64,000 nt of DNA from Neoechinorhynchus agilis (lineage: Eukaryota > Acanthocephala), in the NCBI GenBank assembly GCA_051530055.1, contig CM121341.1, positions 5,146,001 to 5,210,000 on the forward strand, read 5' to 3'. A program made the position numbers and the translations under genes. The notes under the pieces are model-generated. The model was not told the DNA's origin. It saw nothing but the letters and a program-made list of their open reading frames with translations, and ran no database searches. The first letter of the stretch is position 1. Each line of letters begins with the position of its first letter. Below, one piece after another: positions 24,233 to 34,785 of this stretch.

Positions 24233-25148
24233 TTAACATTTTTTCAAAAAGGCGGTTAATAATGACAAAAGTACAACAAGTCCGTTCACAGCACGTAAAT
24301 CTGAAGCACTCCGTAGCCTCCATGCACCCAAAGATCCACCGACGACAAAGACGAGATACGCCGAGAATGCTAATTGTGACCTGAGGTCGTACAATAGAAC
24401 ATTCAGTGCTACGGCGGTCAATAGTAAAATCATGAGTGTCCATATGAAAGCACTTTTAAACGTGAGTATTGAAATGGACCAAAGAAGTACATACATCCAT
24501 AGACCTAACGAAAGATGAAGTGAGTTACTTATAAATATCCGAAGCAAAAAAGGTTCATTGACAATTATACGTTTATGGATACGATTGTGTACCAAATAAA
24601 TGAGACTTGTATTAATGGCAGCACTTACACTTCCGATTGCCATGTAATTGTATGAAACAAGAATGAACCATAGTGGTGTATTTAGTAAAAACGCAACCCA
24701 TGGAGCAAAGCATTTTTGTGTTCCATCGACAACATAGTGTGCTTTCCATCCTCTCATCGAGCAGTTGATATGAGTCTAAAGACTAAACCTTCTCAAAACT
24801 ACTGCTAATCCGTAGGAATGTCCAAGTGGAGAATGCGAGAGTCACGAAGAGGTTCACTACACTTGAAGGAATGAAGAAAATTTGAAGCACTGGTTCTAAT
24901 AGTAACAAATTATCATTGTTCGCGATATTGACCACCAATGCAGTACTGCTATAGTCAGGGTCAATTGTAATGATAAAAGCAGCTATAAAGGTAGCGAAAT
25001 TAACGATAAATGCACTTATCATCCATAGACACGTTAGAGGCTGAAGTGTAATCTCACGGATGATTGCTGACTTCAATTTGTACAATGTATCGTTTATCTC
25101 AGTGATTTGCATGAGCGACGTGTATGGGAAAAGTAGAATGCAGTACAA
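24233..25148 (-). CDS. Polytopic membrane protein, unrecognised (about seven TM segments)
   Basis: Two minus-strand frames adjoin: 25,148-24,783 (121 aa, two TM segments) and 24,757-24,233 (174 aa, five TM segments, ending LLSLLTAFLKKC). They are separated by only 13 bp and lie in different frames, so either a very unusual splice, an error, or a mutation separates them. Together they give about seven hydrophobic segments, which would suit a receptor or transporter. I considered the YidC/Oxa1 family because of APWVAFLLNTPLWFIL, but the rest does not fit. The 5' end may lie further right. Confidence 0.45.
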
Positions 25149-25284
25149 TGACGGTTTTGACTCACTTTAACAATTTTTCTCGCAGACGGAAAGGACGCTT
25201 TTTGTGCAATGCTTTTTGCTCATTTGTGACGGATATTGACGATTAAAAATAATATTGAAAAATGCTCATGATTGTTGCGACAAA

Positions 25285-25402
25285 AATTATGTAGATTTAT
25301 TTAATCAATATTTCGGCTCAACCCAAAGCCTCCATCAAGATTGATTGTAAGTCTGTGGGTTGAGCCGAAATATCGATTAAATAAATTTACATAATTTGTG
25401 TC
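25285..25402. repeat. Foldback element with hammerhead-like core
   Basis: Arms GTAGATTTATTTAATCAATA and TCGATTAAATAAATTTACAT enclose AAGCCTCCATCAAGATTGAT. On the minus strand (25,342-25,299) it reads CAATC, TTGATGG, GGCT/AGCC stem, GAAA, TATT, GATT: the four bases before and after the core pair (AATC/GATT). Confidence 0.85.
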
Positions 25403-25812
25403 GCCATTACACAACAATTAAAAAATAATGCAAATGTGCCTTTATCAAGATTGTTGAAAGTTTTTTCAATGATGCATTCACAGTAGAAAAAAAACTTTCA
25501 AGCAACCTCGATAAACGCGTTAATTTTAAAAATAAAATCGTTTTAATTTCTATGCTAGAAACCAACTTATATGAATAATTCAAAGTAACCAGCCCGGTCA
25601 TCACTATGAAATAGAACTCGACCTGGAACAAGCGAGATTTGTTCTCCTAAACCTTAATCCACAGCTTTACAAAGTCGTAGATGCGTCTTGTCCTTAAAGA
25701 TAGCAATGAACCAGAAAATATGGAACTAGTAGCAATGAATACTTTCTTCAAAAAAGTGAAATATATCTAAAATTAAAGCTTCAATACGTCTGGTGTAATT
25801 TATTTAGTAATC
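25403..25812. other. Repeat debris and intergenic sequence
   Basis: 25,500-25,570 contains another copy of the AAAATAAAATC(G/A)TTTTAATTTC end sequence found at 1.9 and 39-40 kb. No gene is supported. Confidence 0.4.
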
Positions 25813-25964
25813 GATGTTTTACAAGCGTTTCAAGTACTTGCCAATTACCAAAGCTCCAAAAATGTTTGCCCAATGTCTTAGAATCCTGGATATTTGTTTT
25901 ATCGTGATACATTGGATCTTGTTCGAGCATTTAATTTTACGTTTAATCCAGTTTGAGTACACAG

Positions 25965-26392
25965 GCAGTTTTATCAATCGAACACTAAATCCATTTGATC
26001 GACAGTTAAAAAAAGCTCGGACTCGTCTCTCTTGGACGCAAATGGCGAACTTGTAAAGCAAATCAGTGTCAATGTTAATCAGCGCATCACCTCTTGATAA
26101 GATAATCCAAAGCTGATCCACTGATATATATCATTATAAAATTTAATAAAAACACTGCCATGAATGCGGGTACTACAGCACATCTCAATGAAGTCATTTC
26201 GACTTTGGTAATTGAGAACGATCCTTGTACTGAGTGTTGTCTTAGTAACCGGGAAATAACTTTTAGGTTTTTTAATGGAATGCAGACTATCATCACTCGG
26301 AATGTCAGGAAATGTGCGGAAAGGTTTTTTTACAATCGAGATTGAGTGATCTAAAGGAACGAAGATTTCAAAGTTCTTGTCCACTTTTATTG
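25965..26392 (-). CDS. Possible small membrane protein with cytoplasmic tail
   Basis: Minus-strand reading: a hydrophilic stretch (VDKNFEIFVPLDHS, about 26,390-26,270), a possible 31-bp intron at about 26,268-26,238, then a hydrophobic segment (FMAVFLLNFIMIYISGSAL). A second intron has a GTGATG donor near 26,098 and an acceptor near 26,052. The tail would read SSPFASKRDESELFLTVDQM and end FD. The downstream frame to 25,819 is an alternative ending. I do not recognise the protein, and the first intron is shorter than others here, so the model is tentative. Confidence 0.3.
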
Positions 26393-26587
26393 CAATGTTA
26401 ATTGTTCTCGTTTGCTTAGTTTTGCAAAGACGTACAATGAGTACGCTTAGAGGCTGAAACGTCTATGCTCAACATTAAAGAATTTTAAAATACAAAAAAA
26501 AACGTTCAATAAGAAAAAGCATAATTTTGTTAAAGAAGAGGAAAAAGAAATTATTCATTATAGTGTCAATTAGCAATGTTTGATTCA

Positions 26588-26745
26588 GAAAATAGATTTA
26601 TATTATTTAGTCAATTGCTTGTAAGTTTTTAAATATTCAAATACGAACTCTAATATTTAAAAACTTACAACCAATGGACTGAAGAAGGCCAACGAAAAGG
26701 CCGAAAATTTTCAAATCTATTTCTGAATTATTAAAAACTTCTTTA
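26588..26745 (+). repeat. Foldback element with intact hammerhead-like core
   Basis: Arms TTGTAAGTTTTTAAATATT and its complement lie at about 26,619-26,669. At 26,679-26,706 the core reads CTGAAGA, A, GGCC, loop AACGAAAA, GGCC, GAAA, followed by ATTTTCAAATCTATTTCTG. The same core sequence recurs at 47,321. The outer ends (ATAGATTT.. and AAATCTAT) also pair. Confidence 0.85.
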
Positions 26746-26815
26746 TGAAAAAATTTTACTCGGCTATGTTTTTTTGAACTTTGATTTAATTTATAACAAT
26801 CTGTTTGAAGCACAC

Positions 26816-27056
26816 TCACCACCTCCCGCCGAATTCCAGCTTTTGTCCTTTCTCGACCGTCGCCATCACGCTGGCAGCATTGCCTCGTTGTACTGCAAAC
26901 GAAATATTTTGTCGAAGGAATACGCCTGCCCCTGAGTCTCGGTTGCCTCCATCAATTTCTTCGAGACATCCTAGAGCAGAGAGAGTGCCGATCTGCCGAG
27001 CGCTCCATACGTATGGAATTTTTGAATTATTATATTCAGTTTTCCCTTGACAAACA
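26816..27056 (-). mobile_element. LINE ORF C-terminal fragment (GNAAS domain)
   Basis: The minus strand reads VWSARQIGTLSALGCLEEI, AGVFLRQNISFAVQRGNAAS, ATVEKGQKLEFGGRW and a stop. This is the C-terminal tail found after the reverse transcriptase in some animal non-LTR retrotransposons (..LRQ.IS.AVQRGNAASV). The copy is severely 5'-truncated. Its neighbours on both sides are hammerhead-like modules (26,679 and 27,082). Related pieces lie at 35.1, 35.8 and 62.6-63.2 kb. Confidence 0.75.
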
Positions 27057-27081
27057 ACAACGACCGATTGATTGTTTTTTT

Positions 27082-27118
27082 GCCCAAGCTTTCGCCGTTT
27101 AACGGCTTCTTCAGGGGA
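27082..27118 (-). ncRNA. Hammerhead-like ribozyme core, compact candidate
   Basis: Minus strand: CCC, CTGAAGA, A, GCCGT, TAA, ACGGC, GAAA, GC, T, T, GGGC. The five-base stem (GCCGT/ACGGC) is perfect, GAAA follows at once, and the three C's before the core pair with the GGG after the presumed TT cleavage position. One extra A lies between CTGAAGA and the stem, unlike the textbook hammerhead. Activity is inferred, not shown. Confidence 0.5.
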
Positions 27119-27169
27119 TTTCCGAATCAAATATCTCTGGTTCCTTGTGAACACTTGAACCAATGAACA

Positions 27170-27680
27170 CTTGAGTACTGACAGGATAAATGAATGTGAT
27201 TGTCTACTTTAGAGTTGATGGCGGATCTGGAATTTGGAGTGGGTGACTTATCCGGAACGTGGATGGCGGAAGGTCGACGTTTGCCGACGATCTTTAGAGG
27301 ACCATCAAATCTGGTTATCCTGGGAATGTACTGAGCAGACTTTAAAAAGCAGTCTTACGAAGAATTTGATCTTAATTTATTATGCGATCTTTGAACACGG
27401 CATGCATTTTTTACTAGTGATTTTCCAAACAAAACGATACAATCCGCATTGATAATCTTTAATGACGATCAATTGTAAAAAAAATATATTGTGTTTAGAA
27501 TTCTTAATAGTTTTTCGATTGGAGACTATACATTTCTTATTAAAGAAACTCAGCTAACAGGGTCCTTAGATTCCGAGGGAATGTGATTGCGAGTATGAAA
27601 ATTAGGCATAAAAACTGCTATCATTCATTGGGGAAACTTAGAATCATTTGTGGAAATCATAAGAACTTGATGGATTCTTG
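27170..27680. other. Intergenic region
   Basis: A GGCGGATCTGGAATTTGGAG-type stretch at 27,220-27,290 resembles repeat tail sequence. Otherwise nothing is recognised. Confidence 0.35.
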
Positions 27681-27683
27681 GCT

Positions 27684-27908
27684 TTAATCATCTCGTATAC
27701 TATTTTCGTTGGCTGGGGCCAGTGTTGGCAGAAGTGACCAACAAAGATCAGTGTGGTGTGCCTCGTATTTTCGCGCAACCTCTGCATTCCGATCGCAGAT
27801 TTCCCAGAATCTTTTGAACTTCTTCGCAGCTCTTGAACTCTCCTCATCTCTTTTTTCCTTAAAGACTTCTTCAGTGAGTGTTTTATCCCATACATCTGAT
27901 TCAAACAT
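27684..27908 (-). CDS. Small charged ORF, unrecognised
   Basis: 74 aa, MFESDVWDKTLTEEVFKEK onward, rich in Lys, Glu and Arg (RAAKKFKRFWEICDRNAEVA), likely helical, with a natural-looking composition. An overlapping frame (27,644-27,931) is open too but looks less like a protein. It lies 136 bp upstream of ERGIC-53 in divergent orientation, so the two could share a promoter. No family recognised. Confidence 0.35.
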   Translation of the reverse strand: MFESDVWDKTLTEEVFKEKRDEESSRAAKKFKRFWEICDRNAEVARKYEAHHTDLCWSLLPTLAPANENSIRDD

Positions 27909-28043
27909 TCAAGTTTTATGTTGTTTAGCACACAATCAACTTCTGTTGAGCTCTAAACACCCAAATATTTGGCACTATTGGACCGATACAATTCCAAGTG
28001 TAGAACAAGTCGATACAGTTCAATCAATTGTTAACCGAATCTA

Positions 28044-29704
28044 ATGTTGCTCTTAATTTTGATCACAAATGCCCTAAGTATAGGTGAGTATATCCTTTTC
28101 GTTTGATTGAACGTTAACTACTTTAAAAAGTTCTGGGACTATACCCGATTATACACCAAATCGCCTACAAATTCAGTTTTAAACCACCTCAAATAACTGC
28201 GTCCGACCATACGATCCCATTTTGGACGGGAGGCCAAAATGTTGAAGTGCATCCTGACTTTATCCGCTTATCCGGTCCAGAATGCAGTGAAACCGGACGA
28301 ATTTGGTGTAATCGACTCTTTGAAGGCGAAAGTTGGACGTTCGAGAGCAGATTTCGAATTTCCGGAATTATCGGTGGATACGGTATGGCTTTCTGGTTCA
28401 CAAAAGCGGAATTAACGAGAGGAAGTGCTTTCGGCGCATCCAGTATCTTCGAAGGACTGTCTGTAGTGCTAGACACGTACAGTAAAACGTGGAAGGATAA
28501 AACTGAGATGATTGGAGTAGTTGTGAACAACGGTACGCATATTCCATCAAATGGCGGATTTGAACTCGGTCATTTTGCTTCGGCGGCGATGCTGAAATTC
28601 AGAAATTCACTCAAACCATGCACATTGAGAGTGACTTACTTGGATCGGACACTGATTGTTGAGTTTAAATCGGACAAAAGTTCCGTATTCACTCCTTGCG
28701 CTCGAATCGAAAGCGTAGATTTGCCGCGAAAGGGGTATTTTGGTATCAGTGTTGGCTCGAAACGACATTCTAAAGACTCTTACGACCTTTACTCATTTGT
28801 CGTTCATAAGTTGATCAAGTCCGAGAGGAAATCAATAATCGACGACGGTGATGATGATGATGATGATCAACGGCGACAAAAGGTGTCATACCATCGTCGG
28901 TCAATGCAATTGAACAATGAACTCGAGGCAAGAGCTGAAGATGCAAACAAAAATTTAGACAACTTATTGAGTGGTGATATCCAATATTTGCTAGATCGAT
29001 TGAAGGACATTCAATGGCAGAATAGCGAGGAAAAAGCGACCGAAATCAAAGCGACGTGGCAAAAGATAATGGCATTGGCCTTAGAGCATAGTGAACTCGA
29101 CAAAGAAGGCATTGCTCAAATGCAGAGTTTTTTTGAACTGATGTTAGAAAACGTATCTCCTGCCGATTTGCCGACAAATCTTGATTTTCTTTTTTCCCAA
29201 TTGGACAGTGCAATCCATGGGAAATCGGAAGATAGATTGGAACGCGTTCAGCACGATACGGAACGAATGTTCTTATTTTTGCAAAAGTTGAACAAAATGA
29301 TAGATCGTTTGGATATGCTTGGGTTCGAAAGAGAAATGTATCGACAACAAGGAGCCATGATGGTTAAACACAAGGAATTATTGGAGAAAGAGCAGGAAAT
29401 GATTAAGAAAATGTAAGTACTATGTGTATATAAAATCGTTAGTGGATTCATTTTGCTCGTTGTATAGTCATCAAAACCAACAGATCCTTTGGGAAGGCTT
29501 AAAGGAAATACAAACGGTATTTTTCTTAGTCTAAATAACTGCTCCATCTATAAAAATATTTAGGAATATGAAGATCTAAGTTACTTACGAACCTTTTTTT
29601 ACTGGATACTCTTATTCGTTATAGTTTTCATCATTTACGAAGTTCTCAGTTCTTGTAACTACTTTCAGGATAGCTCTAGACAAATTGAAAAAAAGTACTG
29701 TTAG
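28044..29704 (+). CDS. ERGIC-53/LMAN1-like L-type lectin cargo receptor
   Basis: Four exons: 28,044-28,083 (signal peptide MLLLILITNALSI), 28,131-29,412, 29,468-29,516 and 29,564-29,704. The lectin domain begins YKFSFKPPQITASDHTIPFW and keeps the L-type layout (GGYGMAFWFT, FGASSIFEGLSVVLDTYS, VVNNGTH, KGYFGISVGS). A poly-Asp run (DDGDDDDDDQ) and a helical coiled-coil-like stalk follow. The last exon supplies one TM segment (FFYWILLFVIVFIIY) and a short tail ending KKYC, a KKXX-type retrieval signal. ERGIC-53 binds high-mannose glycoproteins and carries them from ER to Golgi. Phases agree at all three introns (47, 55 and 47 bp). The human tail ends KKFF; here the anterograde aromatic pair is replaced by Tyr-Cys. 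Confidence 0.92.
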
Positions 29705-30080
29705 ATATTTAGATGTCAACGAATAAATACAATATTTATACTTAAGAAAGAAGAGTTGATCTCGATAATTTTCCGTCATCGTATTGGTTTTTTTATGGTC
29801 GGATGTTTTCGTCAATTCTGTTCCTAGGGTGGTGGACTTGAGAAGGTTTTATCAATTTTGATTTAGACGGATTCTACAATGCATCAATTCCATTTAAATT
29901 CCAGAATTCTTCGTTGTTTCGCATAATAATCTCGAAAATTCGATATCATTAAATTTTCAAAATCTCCTCTCTCTCTCAATTCTGATTGGTGGTCGGCTTT
30001 GCACTAAACGATTAAGCTCTTTTTCGCGATGCAGACTCAAAGTATGCAAGAATGCTGTTTTTTTATTGACATATTAAATT
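29705..30080. other. Convergent 3' intergenic region
   Basis: AT-rich sequence between the ends of ERGIC-53 (+) and the zinc-finger gene (-). A frame at 29,612-29,815 (-) is the antisense of the ERGIC-53 last exon plus flank. No other gene is seen. Confidence 0.5.
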
Positions 30081-31208
30081 TTAAATAGTAGTTCTCTTAC
30101 GCCCAACAGTTCGATTTTTGGAGCGTCTTGAGGACAAATTATCCCACGAATTTCTCCTCGTTTTCGAACCTTTACATTGTCCACACATTTCACATTTAAA
30201 TGCGCATTTGCTGTTCAAAAAGGTGCAAATAAGGCAATTCCACGATTCCGCTCGTATTTTACACGTCGAAGCTCTCTCATTTTCACTAGAATTCGTCTTT
30301 GCCACATTCGCACTTTGCTCATTTACCGTAAAAGACTTGGGGATTTCATTGGATCGGACACTGTAATCTTCAGTGCTGCTCAACGTCGCCGAGGGTTTGA
30401 AAAGCGATTTAGTTGGATGAATATCCGGATTAAGCAACATTCTACGTTTTCTTTTCACTGGAACGACATCCTTATTCAAGGTTTTGTCAATTACAACGTC
30501 GTCGGCATTTCCGAGGCTCTTATCTAATTCTATGGACGAAGATCGAATTGAACTTATTCGGATGCCTTGACAGATTTCGCACTTAAAACTTTTGTTAAAG
30601 TTTTCAAACGTGCATTTAGAACACTTCCAACTCTTGTTGTTGTTCGCCTTATCGTCATTTTCTTCTTTATTTATGATTTTATCAGAACTCCGAGAGAGTT
30701 TTGACTCGCTAGAGTTGGTAGAAATAACGGATAACTCCAATCCACTTGGATCTGATGAAATTGTCCTTCGTGAACTACGACGTACACCGCTGCAGATTTC
30801 ACACCTGAAACTCTGATCCACGTTAACAAAAGTACATTTGGGACAAGTCCAACTTGTTTTGTTCATTGATTTCTTTTTGGTTCGTTGAATCGTACGCTCT
30901 TTTTTATTGAGAGATACAGCCAAAACGTGGGAAATGCAGAACTCATCTGATTTACGGACTTGAAGCTGATTTTCAAGAATTTCCGAAGACCGATTAGGCG
31001 TCCGAGGTTCGCTTGGTTCCACCGAAGACAATCGACGGGAACTTTGACGAACGCACTCACATATCTCGCATTTGAAACTATTTTTCAAATTTATGAACGT
31101 ACATCTAAGACACGTCCAACCCTCGGGCGTAATCTTCAGTTTTAGCTTCTTCGTCTTCTTAGATTCGGAATTGATTTTGACCGATGGCTTCTCTTCTGAG
31201 TATTCCAT
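30081..31208 (-). CDS. Protein with four RYBP-like RanBP2-type (NZF) zinc fingers
   Basis: A 375-aa single-exon ORF. Four fingers of the form W-x-C-x2-C-T-F-x-N-x6-C-x2-C are spread along the chain: GWTCLRCTFINLKNSFKCEI (about residue 31), SWTCPKCTFVNVDQSFRCEI (about 120), SWKCSKCTFENFNKSFKCEI (about 195) and SWNCLICTFLNSKCAFKCEM (about 324). Each is followed by a basic Ser/Arg patch (VRRSSRR). Linkers are low-complexity, rich in Ser, Lys and Asp. The Thr-Phe pair after the second Cys is the ubiquitin-contact pair of NZF fingers, and the finger resembles that of RYBP/YAF2, Polycomb partners that bind ubiquitinated H2A. RYBP has one finger; this has four. Nuclear ubiquitin or RNA binding is inferred. 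The start ATG at 31,208 lies about 250 bp from the satellite. Confidence 0.8.
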   Translation of the reverse strand: MEYSEEKPSVKINSESKKTKKLKLKITPEGWTCLRCTFINLKNSFKCEICECVRQSSRRLSSVEPSEPRTPNRSSEILENQLQVRKSDEFCISHVLAVSLNKKERTIQRTKKKSMNKTSWTCPKCTFVNVDQSFRCEICSGVRRSSRRTISSDPSGLELSVISTNSSESKLSRSSDKIINKEENDDKANNNKSWKCSKCTFENFNKSFKCEICQGIRISSIRSSSIELDKSLGNADDVVIDKTLNKDVVPVKRKRRMLLNPDIHPTKSLFKPSATLSSTEDYSVRSNEIPKSFTVNEQSANVAKTNSSENERASTCKIRAESWNCLICTFLNSKCAFKCEMCGQCKGSKTRRNSWDNLSSRRSKNRTVGRKRTTI

Positions 31209-31454
31209 CTAAAACCAATGGAGAAAGAGGCGTTTTTGCATTAAAAATACGAGGAATATTCGTAAAAACCGAAAAGCCTCTTCTGCGTGAGTGTGAATCG
31301 GCCCACTTCTTAGTCTGACGTCAAAATCGTTTTCGCCAGTTGCACCAAACGCTTCGCAAAAACACTGACGCACACACACAACACAGATACAGGAATTTTC
31401 TCGCACGTGACGTAATCGACGAAACGATTCGAAAGGAACACTGCATTTTTGTAG
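31209..31454 (-). promoter_or_regulatory. Upstream region of the zinc-finger gene
   Basis: Between the gene start and the satellite lie several ACGT-core elements (TGACGTCA-like at 31,317, GTGACGTAATC at 31,407) and a (CA)n tract. It is the likely promoter, since the ATG is at 31,208 and the next sequence is satellite. No precise TATA box was assigned. Confidence 0.4.
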
Positions 31455-34400
31455 TGTTCCTTCAAATCGACCGAGTAAATTGGCCAATGACGTCATTTTG
31501 AAAGCTATAAATGTGACGTGCGATTTCGGTGACGACTTTCGCTCAAAAAATCTAGAGTTTAGGGTTCGTTGTTTTGGATTAAGGAACTTTGCTCTCTCTC
31601 TCGGTTGTTTCAATAAATTTGCCAAAGAAACCTTTTATACGTCATCGATGTAAACAAAGTCTTTTGCCAAAAACAAATCACTAAGGAGGGGAAACGATCC
31701 TTCCATTTCCTTCGTTCAAATCGACCGCGTAAATTGGCCAATGACGTCATTTTGAAAGCTATAAATGTGACGTGCGATTTCTGTGACGAATTTCATTCAA
31801 AAAATCAGAGTTTAGGTTCGTTTTGGATTAAGGAACTTTGCCCTCTCTCGGTTGTTTCAATAAATTCAAAGAAACCTTTTATACGTCATCGATGTAAACA
31901 AAGTCTTTTGCCAAAAACAAATCATTAAGGAGGGGAATCGAACCTTCCATTTCCTTCGTTCAAATCGACCGCGTAAATTGGCCAATGACGTCATTTTGAA
32001 AGCTATAAATGTGACGTGCGATTTCTGTGACGAATTTCATTCAAAAAATCTAGAGTTTAGGGTTCGTTGTTTTGGATTAAGGAACTTTGCTCTCTCTCGG
32101 TTGTTTCAATAAATTTGCCAAAGAAACCTTTTATACGTCATCGATGTAAACAAAGTCTTTTGCCAAAAACAAATCACTAAGGAGGGGAACGATCCTTCCA
32201 TTTCCTTCGTTCAAATCGACCGCGTAAATTGGCCAATGACGTCATTTTGAAAGCTATAAATGTGACGTGGATTTCTGTGACGAATTTCATTCAAAAAATG
32301 ACAGAGTTTAGGGTTCGTTGTTTTGGATTAAGAAACTTTGCTCTCTCTCTCGGTTGTTTCAATAAATTTGCCAAAGAAACCTTTTATACGTCATCGATGT
32401 AAACAAAGTCTTTTGCCAAAAACAAATCACTAAGGAGGGGAATCAACCTTCCATTTCCTTCGTTCAAATCGACCGCGTAAATTGGCCAATGACGTCATTT
32501 TGAAAGCTATAAATGTGACGTGCGATTTCTGTGACGAATTTCATTCAAAAAATCAGAGTTTAGGGTTCGTTGTTTTTGATTAAGAAACTTTGCCCTCTCT
32601 CGGTTGTTTCAATAAATTTGCCAAAGAAACCTTTTATACGTCATCGATGTAAACAAAGTCTTTTGCCAAAAACAAATCACTAAGGAGGGGAATCGAACCT
32701 TCCATTTCCTTCGTTCAAATCGACGTAAATTGGCCAATGACGTCATTTTGAAAGCTAAAAATGTGACGTGCGATTTCTGTGACGAATTTCATTCAAAAAA
32801 TACAGAGTTTAGGGTTCGTTGTTTTTGATTAAGAAACTTTGCCCTCTCTCGGTTGTTTCAATAAATTTGTCAAAGAAACCTTTTATACGTCATCGATGTA
32901 AACAAAGTCTTTTGCCAAAAACAAATCATTAAGGAGGGGAATCGAACCTTCCATTTCCTTCGTTCAAATCGACCGCGTAAATTGGCCAATGACGTCATTT
33001 TGAAAGCTATAAATGTGACGTGCGATTTCTATGACGAATTTCATTCAAAAAATCTAGAGTTTAGGGTTCGTTGTTTTCGATTAAGGAACTTTGCTCTCTC
33101 TCTCGGTTGTTTCAATAAATTTGTCAAAGAAACCTTTTATACGTCATCGATGTAAACAAAGTCTTTTGCCAAAAACAAATCACTAAGGAGGGGAATCGAA
33201 CCTTCCATTTCCTTCGTTCAAATCGACCGTAAATTGGCCAATGACGTCATTTTGAAAGCTATAAATGTGACGTGCGATTTCTATGACGAATTTCATTCAA
33301 AAAATCTAGAGTTTAGGGTTCGTTGTTTTGGATTAAGGAACTTTGCTCTCTCTCGGTTGTTTCAATAAATTTGCCAAAGAAACCTTTTATACGTCATCGA
33401 TGTAAACAAAGTCTTTTGCCAAAAACAAATCACTAAGGAGGGGAATCGAACCTTCCATTTCCTTCGTTCAAATCGACCGCGTAAATTGGCCAATGACGTC
33501 ATTTTGAAAGCTATAAATGTGACGTGCGATTTCTGTGACGAATTTCATTCAAAAAATCTAGAGTTTAGGGTTCGTTGTTTTGGATTAAGGAACTTTGCTC
33601 TCTCTCGGTTGTTTCAATAAATTTGCCAAAGAAACCTTTTATACGTCATCGATGTAAACAAAGTCTTTTGCCAAAAACAAATCACTAAGGAGGGGAATCG
33701 AACCTTCCATTTCCTTCGTTCAAATCGACCGCGTAAATTGGCCAATGACGTCATTTTGAAAGCTATAAATGTGACGTGCGATTTCTATGACGAATTTCAT
33801 TCAAAAAATCTAGAGTTTAGGGTTCGTTGTTTTGGATTAAGAAACTTTGCTCTCTCTCTCGGTTGTTTCAATAAATTTGCCAAAGAAACCTTTTATACGT
33901 CATCGATGTAAACAAAGTCTTTTGCCAAAAACAAATCACTAAGGAGGGGAATCGAACCTTCCATTTCCTTCGTTCAAATCGACCGCGTAAATTGGCCAAT
34001 GACGTCATTTTGAAAGCTATAAATGTGACGTGCGATTTCTATGACGAATTTCATTCAAAAAATCTAGAGTTTAGGGTTCGTTGTTTTTGATTAAGAAACT
34101 TTGCTCTCTCTCTCGGTTGTTTCAATAAATTTGCCAAAGAAACCTTTTATACGTCATCGATGTAAACAAAGTCTTTTGCCAAAAACAAATCACTAAGGAG
34201 GGGAATCGAACCTTCCATTTCCTTCGTTCAAATCGACCGCGTAAATTGGCCAATGGCGTCATTTTGAAAGCTATAAATGTGACGTGCGATTTCTATGACG
34301 AATTTCATTCAAAAAATCTAGAGTTTAGGGTTCGTTGTTTTGGATTAAGAAACTTTGCTCTCTCTCGGTTGTTTCAATAAATTTGCCAAAGAAACCTTTT

Positions 34401-34785
34401 ATACGCCATCGATGTAAACAAAGTCTTTTGCCAAAAACAAATCACTAAGGAGGGGAATCGAACCTTCCATTTCCTTCGTTCAAATCGACCGCGTAAATTG
34501 GCCAATGACGTCATTTTGAAAGCTATAAATGTGACGTTCGATTTCTGTGACGAATTTCATTCAAAAAATCGACAGAGTTTAGGGTTCCCTTGTTTTGGAT
34601 TAAGAAACTTTGCCTCTCTCTCTCGGTTGTTTCAATAAATTTGTCAAAGAAACCTTTTATACGTCATCGATGTAAACAAAGTCTTTTGCCAAAAACAAAT
34701 CATTAAGGAGCGGAAACGATCCTTCAATTTCCTTCGTTCAAATCGACCGCGTAAATTGGCCAATGACGTCATTTTGAAAGTTCCA
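31455..34785 (+). repeat. About 250-bp satellite, 13 units, with CRE, TATA and B-box-like motifs
   Basis: Units start TTCAAATCGACCGCGTAAAT roughly every 250 bp (for example 31,462, 31,715, 31,960, 32,211) and end at about 34,785. Each unit contains the palindrome TGACGTCA, then TATAAATG about 17 bp later, GTGACGTG, a second ACGTCATCGATG, AATAAA, and, on the minus strand, GGTTCGATTCC, which fits the pol III B-box consensus. Units differ by small indels in the CT run and near TCTAGAG. No long ORF. Confidence 0.95.

Noticed and set aside
24233-25148. COX18/OXA1 mitochondrial insertase
   Set aside because: One segment resembles the family, but the remaining membrane segments and spacing do not fit.
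31455-34785. tRNA or tRNA-derived SINE in the 250-bp satellite
   Set aside because: Only the B-box matches; no cloverleaf stems fit around it and the A-box match (TGGCCAATTTACG) is weak.
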